A DNA stretch of 64,000 nucleotides from Ramazzottius varieornatus (Eukaryota > Tardigrada > Eutardigrada > Parachela > Ramazzottiidae): positions 741,648 through 805,647 of the forward strand of contig BDGG01000008.1 in assembly GCA_001949185.1 (NCBI GenBank). The letters run 5' to 3'. A program made the position numbers and the translations under genes. The notes below the pieces were generated by a model. That model did not search any database, was not told the origin of the DNA, and was given only the letters and a program-made list of their open reading frames with translations. This document shows positions 1 through 10,820 of this stretch, piece by piece. Within the stretch, counting starts at the first letter, position 1. Each line of letters begins with the position of its first letter.

Positions 1-733
1 TTCCACGGTGGCTTCCTGTAACTCGGACACCAAGGAGAGGATAACATTCTTCTTTAGTCGGTCTTCTTGTCCGGTCGCATTGCTCTGCGACCGCTTCCGG
101 AAGTTCTCCACCTGGCGCTGCAGTTGATGCAGTTTCCGGGTGAGATCTTCCGAGAACTTTTCGATTGCGTGTTCCTCTTCTTGGGACTGTTCGGTGTTGT
201 CATCAAAGATTAACGTCGGTCTCGTCAGATGCTTCTCGTGAAGGGCGTTCAGTTCCTTGACTGGAAACAAAAAATTTGTAGCAAACCAGACCGACAGCAA
301 GTGTACCGCTCGACCTCCAAAGTCCAGACATACCTCTCTGACGCACCATGTCAATCTGGTCTTTGAATTCGGGTAGCGTATTCAACCTAGTGAAAAATAG
401 TTCGCGAGATGTGGTAGATATTATTCTAAACATTACCGTACCATTCAGGCGCTCTTTCCGAATTATAATTTCGGTCCGAATCACTGACATCGCCTCTTTC
501 CACATCAACGTCCAGGTTCTTCCTGTTTCCTTTCTTCGAGCGCGGAACCAATGATGCTCTGTCTTCGGTCTGAAACAAGTTATCGATTACTACGGCGCAT
601 AATTATCCTGCTGTAGACCGCGATTACGTAGTACCTCTCCATCTTGTCCCATATGGTCAGAAAAGATATGAAGGCGCTGAATGGCGTTGTTCCGCATCAG
701 GCTGAAGATGTCTGTCAAGTTTCGCGTCGCCAT
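1..733 (-). CDS. STX16: Syntaxin-16 (t-SNARE), N-terminal part; gene continues off the left edge
   Basis: Target-membrane SNARE of the trans-Golgi network and endosomes (Tlg2/syntaxin-16 family). Exons on the minus strand: 733-635, 569-442, 386-334 and 260-1 (partial); all junction phases agree. The protein opens MATRNLTDIFSLMRNNAIQR, very close to the family's conserved start (MATRRLTDAF...), and this fixes the start codon. Later landmarks are an APEW block, VRQRVKELNALHEKHLTRPT and an EEEHAIE stretch leading into the Habc helices, in the family's usual order. The SNARE motif and C-terminal membrane anchor lie outside the window, so an intact C-terminus cannot be judged. It starts about 410 bp from the divergent gene at 1147, so the two may share a promoter region. 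Identity is confident from conserved N-terminal blocks. Confidence 0.93.
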
Positions 734-1146
734 TCTAAAAGCAGCAGAGATAAATCCGGCGATGGACTAGGATAGGAGAAGGAGCGATGTGTGTACTACT
801 CTTAGACAGGCTAGCTTCCAGGTTCAGAGCTCTTCCATGGCTAATTCAAATTTCAAAACATTTTGATGAAAAGCTATACCGCAATTGCGATACATGCAAA
901 GTGTAGCCATGCGGCATCTTGAATAGACGCACACAATCAAGTAATCGCTCTACGTTTTTCACGGTAACTTGCATCCACGGCTATCATCTGATTTTTTCGC
1001 AAATCCGCGTTCTAACTGCCACGAAGTTAATTAATCATTTTCAAACTTTCCGCACTCTCCTTCAGTCCAGGCTTTGAAGTTTACCTCACCTCGTCATCTG
1101 ATTGATTCTCGTCTCTTCCTCAAGACCTCGATTTCCCGTTCTTTCT

Positions 1147-3068
1147 ATGCAGAATCTTCGGGCTGCCATGAATGGAACGGCTACTGCTGCCTCGTCTACG
1201 GACGGTGAGTCGTGCTTTGGATGAGTCTTGCGAATATTGAGCTTCCGACTCGAGCAACTACTGTATAATAATTAGGAAAGGTTCGGTGTGGTGCGGTGAA
1301 ACATTTTCATCATCCTTCGCAGAGTCAGTGAAAATTTTTTCACCGCGGTGAAGAACGGTGAAAGCATTGAAAGTGTACCATTGATTGACTGATTGGCTCG
1401 AGACGAGTTTTGTACATGCTCATACTGCCCGCGCGGACTACTGTAATATACNNNNNNNNNNNNNNNNNNNNNNNNNNNNNNNNNNNNNNNNNNNNNNNNN
1501 NCGGTGAAGGATGGTGAAAATGTTTCACTGCACCACACCGAACCTTCCCTAATAATGATGCAGTTTAGATTATCGGAAGCTGATTGAGGAATGTCAGACA
1601 CTACGATCTCCCAGGCTGGACGTCGTACCTGTGCTCGTGACGGACATCCGCAAAGCTTTTGAAGACGCACGACTTCGTATCACGCCAGAGGGAGAGGCTT
1701 TATTGGATGAGCTTACGCATCGGTCTCTCATCTACTTTCGCCATTTCCTCAAAAGTCATGAAAACGCTGAAAAACACTTCTCTGCTGTTAAAGTCCGTAC
1801 TTACGATTTGGTTAGTCATCTGCAACGAATTGAAATTCGACGTCAGCAAGGTGAGTTTCTCGGAAATATGTATGATGGGATTCATCGTTACACAGAATAG
1901 TGTTGTTAACCAGTACGTCACAGGACTTGCGCACGATTACGGGCACTTTTGGATGAACCAAGCCGAAGACTGTGTGGAAAGAAAGCCGAGATCTTCCGAC
2001 GGAAGCGACTCCTCTGACTCTGGTATCTCAACCAATGAGTCAGTCAAACAGGATAAAGGTATAGTTCTGCTGCAAGTGTTTGTGGTCAAACTGGGCAAGC
2101 AGTAAGTTTGCATCTTATGTGTGCTTGCTCAGTGTGTACTCGTACCTCGAAGGAGTCAGTTCCGAGCAAGATGAGCTTCCCACGGAAGATGAACTGCTGA
2201 AGCTGTTCAAGAAAATCCAGGATGCGCTTGTCGTCGATGCCTCGGAGAACCGCTTGGTGATTCACGAAGTCAACGGCTTTGTCAAGGATCTGGAAATTGA
2301 ACTCCGCTATGCAGAACTGCGTCATTTTGGTCTCATCCGGGAGAGCGTGAAGTTGGAACGACTGGAAAAAGAGCTGATCCTCCGTTTATCCACGATATAC
2401 GAAGACATGCTTCGGAGCAGGAACAAGCTGAATGCCGTGGGTCTTATCGAATTTATCGAGCAGGAAATCTTCGTTCAGATACCGTGTACAGTTAGCGCGT
2501 AAGTTATTCTTTTGTTACTGACTTTTCACGATTCTACTCGTGTAACCGTGATGAGGCATTATTACAGTACTCTGACGCTTTGATTTACAGGAAACTTGAT
2601 GAGAAGAAGGACGATGTCTCTTCTCGGTCTGCAAAGTGGAAAGCAGCGTTAAGCGAACCTGTTGGCCAGGCTATGTGGTCGATGTTAGTTAAAACGGACA
2701 GTTATGGCGTCCTCAGAGGCTGGACAGTGGATCGTTTCGCGGAGGAAGTTGCAGCGATGTGTGAAGTTATGGAGTCTGTAGACTGGCCTGCGGAGTTCAG
2801 CGCTATGGTCGGCAAGGGTGCTCCAACCATAGCCGACCAAATCATGGCTGTGGATGCTATGTGGAGAGGTAACAGATTGAAGGGTGTGGGTACAGTCGTT
2901 ATGAAGGCTTGCTGTCGTCTGATACCAGTGCAGTATTCGCGATACAACTACGTCTGGGAGAATGGTCCACTCATCGAAGCGTCGAGGTCGCTCGTGCTGG
3001 CAGAAGAAGAGGAAGAGCGAGCATTCCTGAAAACTCTGGCTGCTAGGAAAAGAAAGAGCTCGCAGTAA
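1147..3068 (+). CDS. Unidentified 432-residue protein, five exons
   Basis: I do not recognise the family. Exons 1147-1204, 1569-1850, 1924-2058, 2153-2498 and 2591-3068 join with consistent phases to give 432 residues. The protein is helical and charged. A Ser/Asp-rich linker (PRSSDGSDSSDSG, residue about 145) separates an N-terminal helical part from a central acidic helical part with many Leu and Glu. The C-terminal exon has Trp-containing segments (SVDWPAEF, DAMWRG) and ends in a Glu run followed by a basic tail (ARKRKSSQ). There is no signal peptide or obvious membrane segment. Intron 1 carries an inverted-repeat element containing an assembly gap; the gap should not affect the coding sequence. 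The exon 4 acceptor (tacctcgaag) is weak but is the only one keeping the frame. Confidence 0.75.
1270..1555. mobile_element. Non-autonomous inverted-repeat element (MITE-like) in intron 1, interrupted by an N gap
   Basis: The left end (from about 1272) and right end (to about 1551) are near-perfect reverse complements over about 45 bases. They share the core ggttcggtgtggtgc followed by a gtgaaacattttca block. The element is flanked by TA-rich sequence (ttag...ctaa), as expected for a TA-target element. The middle is partly unsequenced (1452-1501), so an internal coding sequence cannot be excluded, but the distance is short. Confidence 0.7.
1452..1501. other. Assembly gap (50 N)
   Basis: Run of N bases inside the inverted-repeat element. 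The gap probably arose because the palindromic arms are hard to sequence or assemble. The exact 50-base size is likely a placeholder. Confidence 0.99.
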
Positions 3069-3353
3069 AATCACCAGTAATTCTGTTTTACCAGCTACTC
3101 AGAATTTGTGAATGTTGTCATTATACTTCTTAGTGTTACTATGCCGCTCAACCCTTCACAAGCTACGCCAAACATGAAATTGCTAGCGGTTCTCGGACCA
3201 ACTTTTGTGTGAATATAGATCCTTTACCTTTACCGTGGTGTCTCCGGTTTATGGGCGGCCTTGGCGGTCACCGTTATTACTAGCTATCAAATCATGTAGC
3301 TACATGTTTTGATAGCTATCACAACAACCTACATGGTTTGATAGCTATCGAAA
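3069..3353. repeat. Spacer with repeated gatagctatc palindromes
   Basis: Gene-free stretch downstream of the unidentified gene. Around 3283-3349 the palindrome gatagctatc and its flanks (tttgatagctatc) occur about three times in both orientations, which looks like the edge of a degraded inverted-repeat element. No coding signal was seen. Confidence 0.5.
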
Positions 3354-3568
3354 CATGTTCATATAGGCTCAACTTTAGCCTACTTCGAAGAAGTCGGTTT
3401 CTACTTGCACCGTTACTTGCACCGTTACATGCAAGTCCTGATGTCATGGGACCAGTGAGCTTACCTGCACGAAATATCCACGCCTACCGGTTTTCTGTTT
3501 CCGTGTGTAACGGTGCAAGTAGAACCGACTTCTTCGAAGTAGGCAAAAGTTGAGCCTACATGAACATG
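3354..3568. mobile_element. Inverted-repeat element with about 60-bp arms
   Basis: The left arm (3354-3417, starting catgttcatataggctcaac) and right arm (3505-3568) are reverse complements with only a few mismatches. Both arms contain tacttcgaagaagtcggtt and cttgcaccgttac. The roughly 85-bp loop has no coding potential. This is a typical foldback or MITE structure; its family is unknown. Confidence 0.75.
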
Positions 3569-3569
3569 A

Positions 3570-3920
3570 ACGTATGTGAGACCCAGAGCCGGAAGAAAGC
3601 AGAGTGTACGCAGGCGGCACAGCAAATCGGCAAATTGGGCAGCTGCCCAATTTGCCGATCAGCAAAAAATCAAGCAACGGTTATATGAAACGGACTTCTG
3701 ACGTCAACGAAGTGCGAACCTTGAGACCTTGGACAATGACGTACCGTTGTTTTTCATTTAGTTGGCGTTTTAGTTGGCTGTGACCACAGAACGGTGCCAC
3801 TGATCTTGCTAGGCTGACCGCTGGTAGAAGTATGTGAGAAACAGAGCCGGAAGAAAACAAAGTATACGCAGACGAAACAGCCAGTCGACAGATCGGGTAG
3901 CTAGCCAATTTGCCGGTCCT
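3570..3920. repeat. Diverged direct repeat pair (about 95 bp each)
   Basis: Copies at about 3573-3663 and 3831-3921 share gtatgtgaga, cagagccggaagaaa and caatttgccg at corresponding positions, with perhaps 70-75 percent identity by eye. The first copy contains the perfect palindrome aattgggcagctgcccaatt. They probably belong to one dispersed repeat family. Confidence 0.5.
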
Positions 3921-4770
3921 AATTCTAAATTACTCTGCGTGCACACTTAGATCTTACATTAAGGCGATGGTTCTGTCTGAGGATGGCCATTCTGAGAAAT
4001 GACCTTAGGGACCGATTTCTCGAAAGATGTTGATGATTCCAACTAGGTCGACTGTTCAGCGTCGTGCTTCAAAGCTGAACTACTTTTCGAGACAGGTACA
4101 GAGAGGCTTGCCCAGTCGGCTTAGTCGACGGCCTCAGCATATTCTCTCAACATGAGTCTATCCCCCACTAATCCCCTCATTACAAACCTTTGTGAGAATC
4201 TTTAACATGGCACAGCAATTCGGATTTGGACGGAGTTATTTAGGCTGAGAGCCACCATAACTTGGCAGTCGCCCCACTCTCTGCCAGTCCCGAAAAGCCC
4301 CTAGTGTCCCTAGTGTACACACGAGCTCTCTGGCTGTAGTATATAGCCAAGATGAGGAAGAGCGTAACCTGACCCGACGTCGTGGCCGGGCCTAGCCTAG
4401 CGTCGACGTGGATAACCACTCAGCTAAAGGCAGTAATTTACTCGCGTCAGGAGGCTTTGAGAGGGTCTTGCCAAAACCAGCTCAAAGGCTAATTATACTT
4501 GGGTCGCTACCTAGCCTTGTTCCATCTAAAAAGTATATTACCCCTTTGAGCGAGCTTTGAGCGAGCTCTGGCACAAGCGATTTTTTGACTGGAACAAGCG
4601 TGGAACACAATCAGAAAGCTTTGAACTTGCAAGATTTAGTTCAAAGGCTACATCATTGTCGCTGGCGTTGATTTGGTCCGTGTTGATTGACCGATGAGAC
4701 AAGCTCCAAATATCGAAAACTGATGAATTTCCCCATTTTTATTTGGAAGTTTTTGATCCTGTTGTCTACG

Positions 4771-5440
4771 GTATAATGATGAGCACTACATTTTACATTA
4801 CATTACATTTTACATGACAACTACACTTTTACACGACACTACAACCGCTAGGAACTTGTCGTGTAAAATACCGATGTAAAAGTGTAATTACAACCGTGAA
4901 TACATGGCGCTGCCACGAGAAAAACTCGCAAGAAGGTCGAGTGATTGTGGCGCAGTTTGATTGAATGTGCACGCTAAGTTTGGGTTGGTTACTTGATCAA
5001 GCTCGTTGGTGCGTGCGTCACCAGAGCTAACGCGTGTCTCGTGAAGATCTGTCAGAGCTGTAGAGTCAAACATCGGAAATGGATAAGCTATTCGCGCAAG
5101 ACGAGGTAGCGCCAGAAGAAGGCGGTGATGGTGAGCAACCTGCGCTGCCGGCAAGAAGTTTCTCACGTTGGCAGATTTGCTTAATACTTCTGGTGTCTGA
5201 TGTTAATCCGTGATCTTCGTCGGTGAGCTTAGATCTATTGCGGTAGAGTATTCTAGAGTAAGATATTGTTGCGTTATTGCTCTGGCTTGTTTCGCACAGT
5301 TGTTCCAGTTGTTTTCACACCGGACCCGCGCTAACAGTTGTAAAATTCGTGTACAATGTAATTACACGTTTGTAATTACACCATTTTACACGACATTTTA
5401 CATTACACAGACCATCCGCGTGTAATGCTCATCATTACTA
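4771..5440. mobile_element. Inverted-repeat DNA element, about 670 bp
   Basis: The left end (about 4765-4800) reads taatgatgagcactac. The right end, reverse complemented, reads taatgatgagcattac, and the match extends outward to ctac(g/c)gta. Subterminal sequence on both sides is rich in short motifs of the type ttacacgaca or ttttacatt, as in DNA transposons with subterminal repeats. The interior holds no recognisable transposase, so it is probably non-autonomous. Confidence 0.6.
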
Positions 5441-5465
5441 CGGTAGCCGCGATCTTGTCTCTTTA

Positions 5466-6022
5466 TTGATGCTTCTAGATCCTCTTTACGCAACCATGAG
5501 CAGTCAAGGATCGAAGCCACCGACGGCAGCTAGAGGGAAACGAGCAGCTCCTAGAACAGCCAAACCAGCAAAGAAGACAACGCCAGCTGATGAGCCACTT
5601 AAGAAGACGCGACGCAAAGCAGCGGCGAAAGGAGAATGGAGCGACAAGGACATCGCCAACGTGATCACTCTTGTACAGAAGAACAGTGTGATCTATGAAA
5701 CTGGATATGTTGATTACTAAAAAGGTAAAGACAAACGACTGGATATCTGGGAAGATGTGGCTAAAAACTGAAACTGGAAACTAGACAAGAAACTGGACAA
5801 GACAGGTCAGTGAAAGTCGACGAACATAATTCCTTGATTTAGCTGAACACTAGCTGAACATGTCGTTTTACGCAGGCGATGCCGTCAAGCAATTATGGAT
5901 CAATCTTCGTCGGAACTTTGGATAGAAGCTGAAGGAGCATCCTGCCATACAGAAAGCTTTGTTTCTGTACGAACAGGCAACTGGCTTTGGCTTTCCCGTC
6001 GTTGTCGCGCAGTACCCCGGAA
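5466..6022 (+). pseudogene. Decayed MADF-domain (Myb/SANT-like) gene
   Basis: A lysine/alanine/proline-rich start (MSSQGSKPPTAARGKRAAPR from 5496) leads into a helix like the first MADF helix (residues ...ANVITLVQKNSVIYETGYVDY). A TAA at 5718-5720 interrupts the frame, after which the homology resumes in the same frame as KGKDKRLDIWEDVAKN. Following sequence at about 5875-5990 reads VKQLWINLRRNFG, stop, KLKEHPAIQKALFLYEQ, matching the second half of a MADF domain with another internal stop. MADF proteins are often transcription factors or derive from Harbinger-type transposons. Its position next to inverted-repeat elements suggests a transposon-linked origin, which is an inference. Confidence 0.6.
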
Positions 6023-6039
6023 GCTCAACGTAGCAGCGT

Positions 6040-7440
6040 CGCAGTGAGACTCGTTCCAACCAAGATTTCAGTTCTGTGTAATTAATTTTCATGGTGTTTC
6101 AGTTTATTAGTGTCCCAGTAAAGTCACTTGTTTAACAAACCAAAGACCACGTTATCTTGCCACGGAACACTGATAAAAATAAAATTCAAAAATCGCAGTC
6201 ATATTGTATGACAGCTGCAGTGGCAGACTGGCTATCTGTGGCACATGTGTCATATTATACTCGGAACAACAGATTTTGCGTTGCAACCTCTGGTGCTTGT
6301 GCTTGTTCCCGTTCAGGTCGCGACCTAAGATTTTAGGTTCTGGCTCAGAGGTAGTTTTGGCACAACAGGTTTTAGGTAGCGACATAAACCTTGCGTCATG
6401 ACGCGAGTAAATTACTTATCTTGGGCGGCAGGTATCGGTCGGAGAAATTCGTCAGATGCAAAGAGCGCGAATGGAATTGTGAACGAAGAATGTTCCGTCG
6501 AGAGAACTTCATGAACATATTCATGCGGGGCAATCTCTGCCGGAAAGCAGGAGGAGTCAACAGCCGGCCATGGCGAGTTACTGGATAGAGTTAGCGAACA
6601 AGGAAGTAGATTGAGCTGACCAGCAAGAGTCGTGTATGCGGCGCACGTGTACATTGTAGCCAACCGTTATACAGCATTTCTTCGATTTTACCGATGCGAG
6701 TGTACGTACTTTGGCCGTATCTGACCAGTGCTGTACGATGGCGTAACGCTGTCTGTGCTAGCTTGCACAGCGAGGAACGGACTTGCGTACGAGTAGTCCG
6801 TACGCCTTGTCAGATTGTTTTCCCACGTGGCACACAGTATTTCTCATGTGAGCCACGTGGTTTTGAAAATAACCGAAATTGCTGGAGGCGAAACGCAATG
6901 CACTCCAGCGTCAGTCAGCCAGTCAGTCAGTCAGTCATGCCGTAGGAAAACCGACTTCCTTGGCATTCTCCGACGTTCCGGACAGCAACTTCCGGTAGGT
7001 ATGGCTGGTGGAACAGCCAAGTTCACGGGGCAAGGAGGAAAATTGAAAAAGGAGGATCGACCTCAGGACCTTCGAACTCGGTCAGCAATTTCGTTTCAGA
7101 GGTGCATGACTTGAACCACTGCAGCGCATTTCGACTCGTCTCACTGTTCTGTAGCGTGTTGAGATGTCACGTTTTGAACGACCAGTTAAAAACTCAACCT
7201 AGAAAAGACGCCTATAATGTACATTGCACCGCATACACGTATCAGGACAGTCCGGGAAAAACGCCATGTCCGGCCAGGTAGTTATAGGAAGGGAAAACGC
7301 TTATCATTTAAAAACATTAACCACAATTATCGCTAAAGACAATAATTTTCAAATAGTGTCAAGCTTTTCGATGGTCTATAAGACAACTACCATCGAACTG
7401 ACGGAAGACTCGAGAAAAAAAGCGAGGAAAGAGCTGCTTG
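6040..7440. other. Gene-free spacer
   Basis: No gene could be supported on either strand. The stretch includes a short run of cagt units near 6905-6935 and several short ORFs with no recognisable domains or splice structure, one of them at 7266-7481 on the plus strand. It separates the repeat-rich block from the minus-strand gene ending at 7443. Confidence 0.5.
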
Positions 7441-7442
7441 CC

Positions 7443-8270
7443 TTAAGGGGAAACAACTTGACATCGCATGTAGCTTCCTAGAGCCTTAGCTGCAGTAAAG
7501 TACTCATCACTTCCAAAAATTTCTTGAGAGATCAGAACAATGCTCAACTGTTCGTCTTTAACCGACGACATCCGTTCGCCCAGATCGTGGATGTGGTTGC
7601 TAGCCATGCCATATAATTTAGAAACTACTTCCTCGATGAAGAAATTCTCATCCGTCGCTCTACATTCGGTCAGGAAGTAAGTCCGAAGATCAATGCACAC
7701 GTTGAAGACGAACCGCCAAAGAGCTTTACCTCCATACACCGATCTCTTCGTCGGTTGGCCTCTTTCCGTCGGAGGGCCATAGATACACTCATACTCGCCA
7801 ACAAGACGAAGAACTTGTGGAACTGAAAGAGTTGCCGAGGACGAAAAGCTATAAGACGTACTTAACTGTCGGGAAACAGCTGGAAACTAACCTGCAATAG
7901 TGTCGCAGAAATGCTTTTCAAAGCATCTCTCATGTAATTTTCTGAACTGGAGACCACTGTCCGATGCCCAGATGAACTCACGCAGAGATCGGCTGACTTG
8001 CTAATTTCGGAAGAAGGTGGCATTCTTTGAAGACTCTCGTTCCTGTTCGTCCAATCGGTAGAGTCTGTTGAGTTCCGTCAGCAGCGGCGTCATTACATTT
8101 GCATCAGGAAGTTCAGCTGCCACCGGTAACACGAGGTCCTGCATGATATCCGAAGAGATTTTCGGGAAGTCAGATTTCAGTTTCTGCAATAACAGAACAT
8201 CTCATGCTGCAGTTTTGAATCAATGAAGCATGTCGCAAATAAAAATGTTTACCTGAACGAGCTCATTCAT
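7443..8270 (-). CDS. Unidentified gene with an in-frame TAG
   Basis: Three exons on the minus strand, 8270-8253, 8183-7892 and 7822-7443, join in phase to a 230-codon frame that is open except for one TAG at 8003-8001 (codon 67). Coding-like sequence runs on both sides of the TAG: before it NRLYRLDEQERESSKN, after it SRSLREFIWASDSGLQFRK and ECIYGPPTERGQPTKR. I do not recognise the family. It is predicted soluble, with no signal peptide. Options are a recent nonsense mutation, an assembly error, a very short unrecognised intron, or stop-codon readthrough. The start ATG at 8270 gives a tiny 18-nt first coding exon, so a further upstream start cannot be excluded. Confidence 0.5.
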
Positions 8271-8878
8271 TGCTGCTGGCTCGGGTATGGAAATCTTTTC
8301 AGGGTTTATCGCTGAAAAGGAAACTGTACAGGGATGAGAATGTCAACAGAGGCGGAAGCGATAGACCAACTGTGTACAAAGCACTGCGCAAGATGTTTCC
8401 GTGGTCTGTATCAGCTTCTCGGCTTCGTCGTTTCCCCCTCTTTGCCAACAAGTCCTTCAGCTTTGTCCCTGAAAGCACACAAAGAAATGGCTTTCGAGAG
8501 TAAGAATGACGTTTTGACTTTTAATGATTAAATTGTGACTGCGAATTCGCGGTTTAGAGTATACGGCACATAGTTTCGTGAAGGGGCCTCTGGTGATCTA
8601 CGCGTCGTAACCCGGTGCCGTGCACTCGTACCTAAATTGTTCCGGATGGACTGGCGTAGCTTTCCTATGACTTTATCTTACATAACACCTTACTTCGGCT
8701 CATCGGCTGTGTGATTTACCACAATACGCCTTACGGACATCATCCTCAGTTTTGTGGCGAGTCCAGGGTCCGGAGTTCAGAATCCAGATGTTGATTCCTC
8801 GTCGGACTAATGACTAGTGATCCTCGATCACCCGTACGAAGATTCGTCGAAGAAGAAAATTCTTCACCGTGCGAGATA

Positions 8879-10734
8879 ATGAGTATCTGTCTTCCTGTGC
8901 CGACTGATCATAAGGATTTGATACATGATGTCGCTTTAGATTATTATGGACGAAGAATGGCAACCTGCTCCAGTGACCAGAGTGTCAAGGTAAGGTAACC
9001 TCCCTTTTGATGCTTGAACAAGAGCTACGTGAAATGTAGTACGTACTAAAGTCCAGAGAGGATTTACAGGCGCTCTTTTCGTTCTTGCGTGCATAGATCT
9101 GGGATCTGCAAGACGACGGAACATGGCGGTGTACAGCCAACTGGAAAACACACGCTGGATCTGTTTGGAAAGTTACCTGGGCGCATCCACTCTACGGTCA
9201 GCTAATCGCCACTTGTTCCTTCGACCGGACTGCCGCTCTATGGGAAGAAACTGGTACGTGCATACGAATCTATGTGGCCTTTGCGTGGGAACTTAATGTG
9301 AACCGTAATCGCCTTATCTAAGAAATCGATGTGGAATAAGATGAAACTGAATTCATGCGTGAGAGATGCAGGTTAAATGTCTTTCGCTTTTGCAGTCGGC
9401 GATGGCAGTTCCGTAGCACAGAGTCATTGGGTGAAGAGGACTTCGATGGTAGACAGTCGTGGATCTGTGAGCGATGTTCAGTTCGCTCCAAAGCACCTCG
9501 GACTGCAAATCGTATGTACAGTGGCAAATCGTGTGTTCAGTAGACCAAGAGAAGTTTTTGAGAGCATCCTCCTTTCGTTGGAGTTATTTTTAACGTTCAT
9601 ATGTTCATTTTACCTGTAGGTCACGACGGCAGCGGATGGAGTTATACGAATCTACGAGAACATTGACCAGTCGAACCTATCTCAGTGGCAGCTCGTGCAC
9701 GAAATTTCGTCCAAATTCGCGGGCTGCAGCTGCGCTTCTTGGAGCCAGTCCCGTTTGCTTCCTCAAATACTGGCTGTCGGCAGTTACGACGAGGCACCTT
9801 CGACAGGGAAAGTAGTCTTGTTTGAGCTCGTCGACCAAGGAAGGTAGGCGTAACTAACATACTACCGTTGACGATTTACACAATGAGTATCTGGCTATAC
9901 TTTGTCCGCCCTGACGTAGAAAGTGGATTAAGATCGAGACTTTGAATTCTATCACGGTGAGTTCGCTGTTTTTATAGCTTAACGTCGGAAGGCCGTCGTG
10001 TTTGTCTGACTTTCAATTTCATTTCAGGAACCAGTGCATGATCTGACTTTCGCCAATACGCTGGGTCGCTCATTCCACATCCTGGCCGTCGCCGCGAAGG
10101 ATCTTCACATCGTGTCTATAACGCCTTCAGTGTAAGATGAACTTTTAAGACGTCTTGCTGCAGACGCTTAACCTTTGCTTTATAAAAAAACTTTGTTTTA
10201 CTGGGAAAGAACAACATTTCAGGAATTGATCCTCTGTTCCTGTTTTAGCAAGAGATCGTCTTCCGCAAGCAACCTGCACTCTAACCAACAATCGGCGTCT
10301 CTCCTTACTCAGCCACGAGCGTATGACATACGGCTGCTGGCGTTGCTGAAAGACCATCAATCAACAGTATGGAGAGTCAGCTGGAATATCACCGGTACTA
10401 TTCTGGCCTCTTCGGGAGATGATGGCTACATCCGCCTTTGGAGAAGTATGCGTCCGTCTATAATTTGAATAAAGAATCGCTGTTTGATCTTCGTTCTTCT
10501 TGTTTCTGTACTCGTCTAGGTAATTTCACAAGCGCCTGGCGATGTGTGGCCGTGATTCGTGGTGACGGAACATTACAGACAGAAGGCGAAGGAGGCGGAT
10601 CAAGCAACCGGAAGTTATCGAACTCCGAAACCTTAGACCTTTCACACAATGCTCAAAGCCAAAACTTTTTATCGGGATTTAGCTTACCAAAGACTGCGAG
10701 CCCCGCTCTGACTTTCCAGAAGTGGAGTTCTTAA
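8879..10734 (+). CDS. SEH1: SEH1 nucleoporin, WD40 protein of the Y complex (also GATOR2)
   Basis: Seh1 is a beta-propeller subunit of the nuclear pore Nup107-160 (Y) complex and of GATOR2 in TORC1 control. Exons 8879-8989, 9097-9253, 9396-9511, 9620-9843, 9920-9956, 10028-10131, 10249-10445 and 10520-10734 give 386 residues, close to other animal orthologues. Diagnostic blocks are [20 protein letters not shown] at the N-terminus, then [57 protein letters not shown] and [20 protein letters not shown], all in the expected order across six WD repeats. The ATG at 8879 was preferred over the in-frame ATG at 8810 because it gives the usual short N-terminus before DHKDLIHDV. The C-terminal tail is Ser/Asn-rich and divergent, as in the family. 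Confidence 0.95.
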
Positions 10735-10820
10735 GCTTTCTTTGGTAATTTTGAAAACCTATTTTCGATAAATATTCTTATTTTTTTAACAGTCTTCTAT
10801 CTCTTTGTCCCAAAGACATC

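Noticed and set aside
6900-6935. cagt tandem units as a possible CRISPR-like or satellite array
   Set aside because: Only a few 4-base units with no spacers; an ordinary microsatellite in a eukaryotic sequence.
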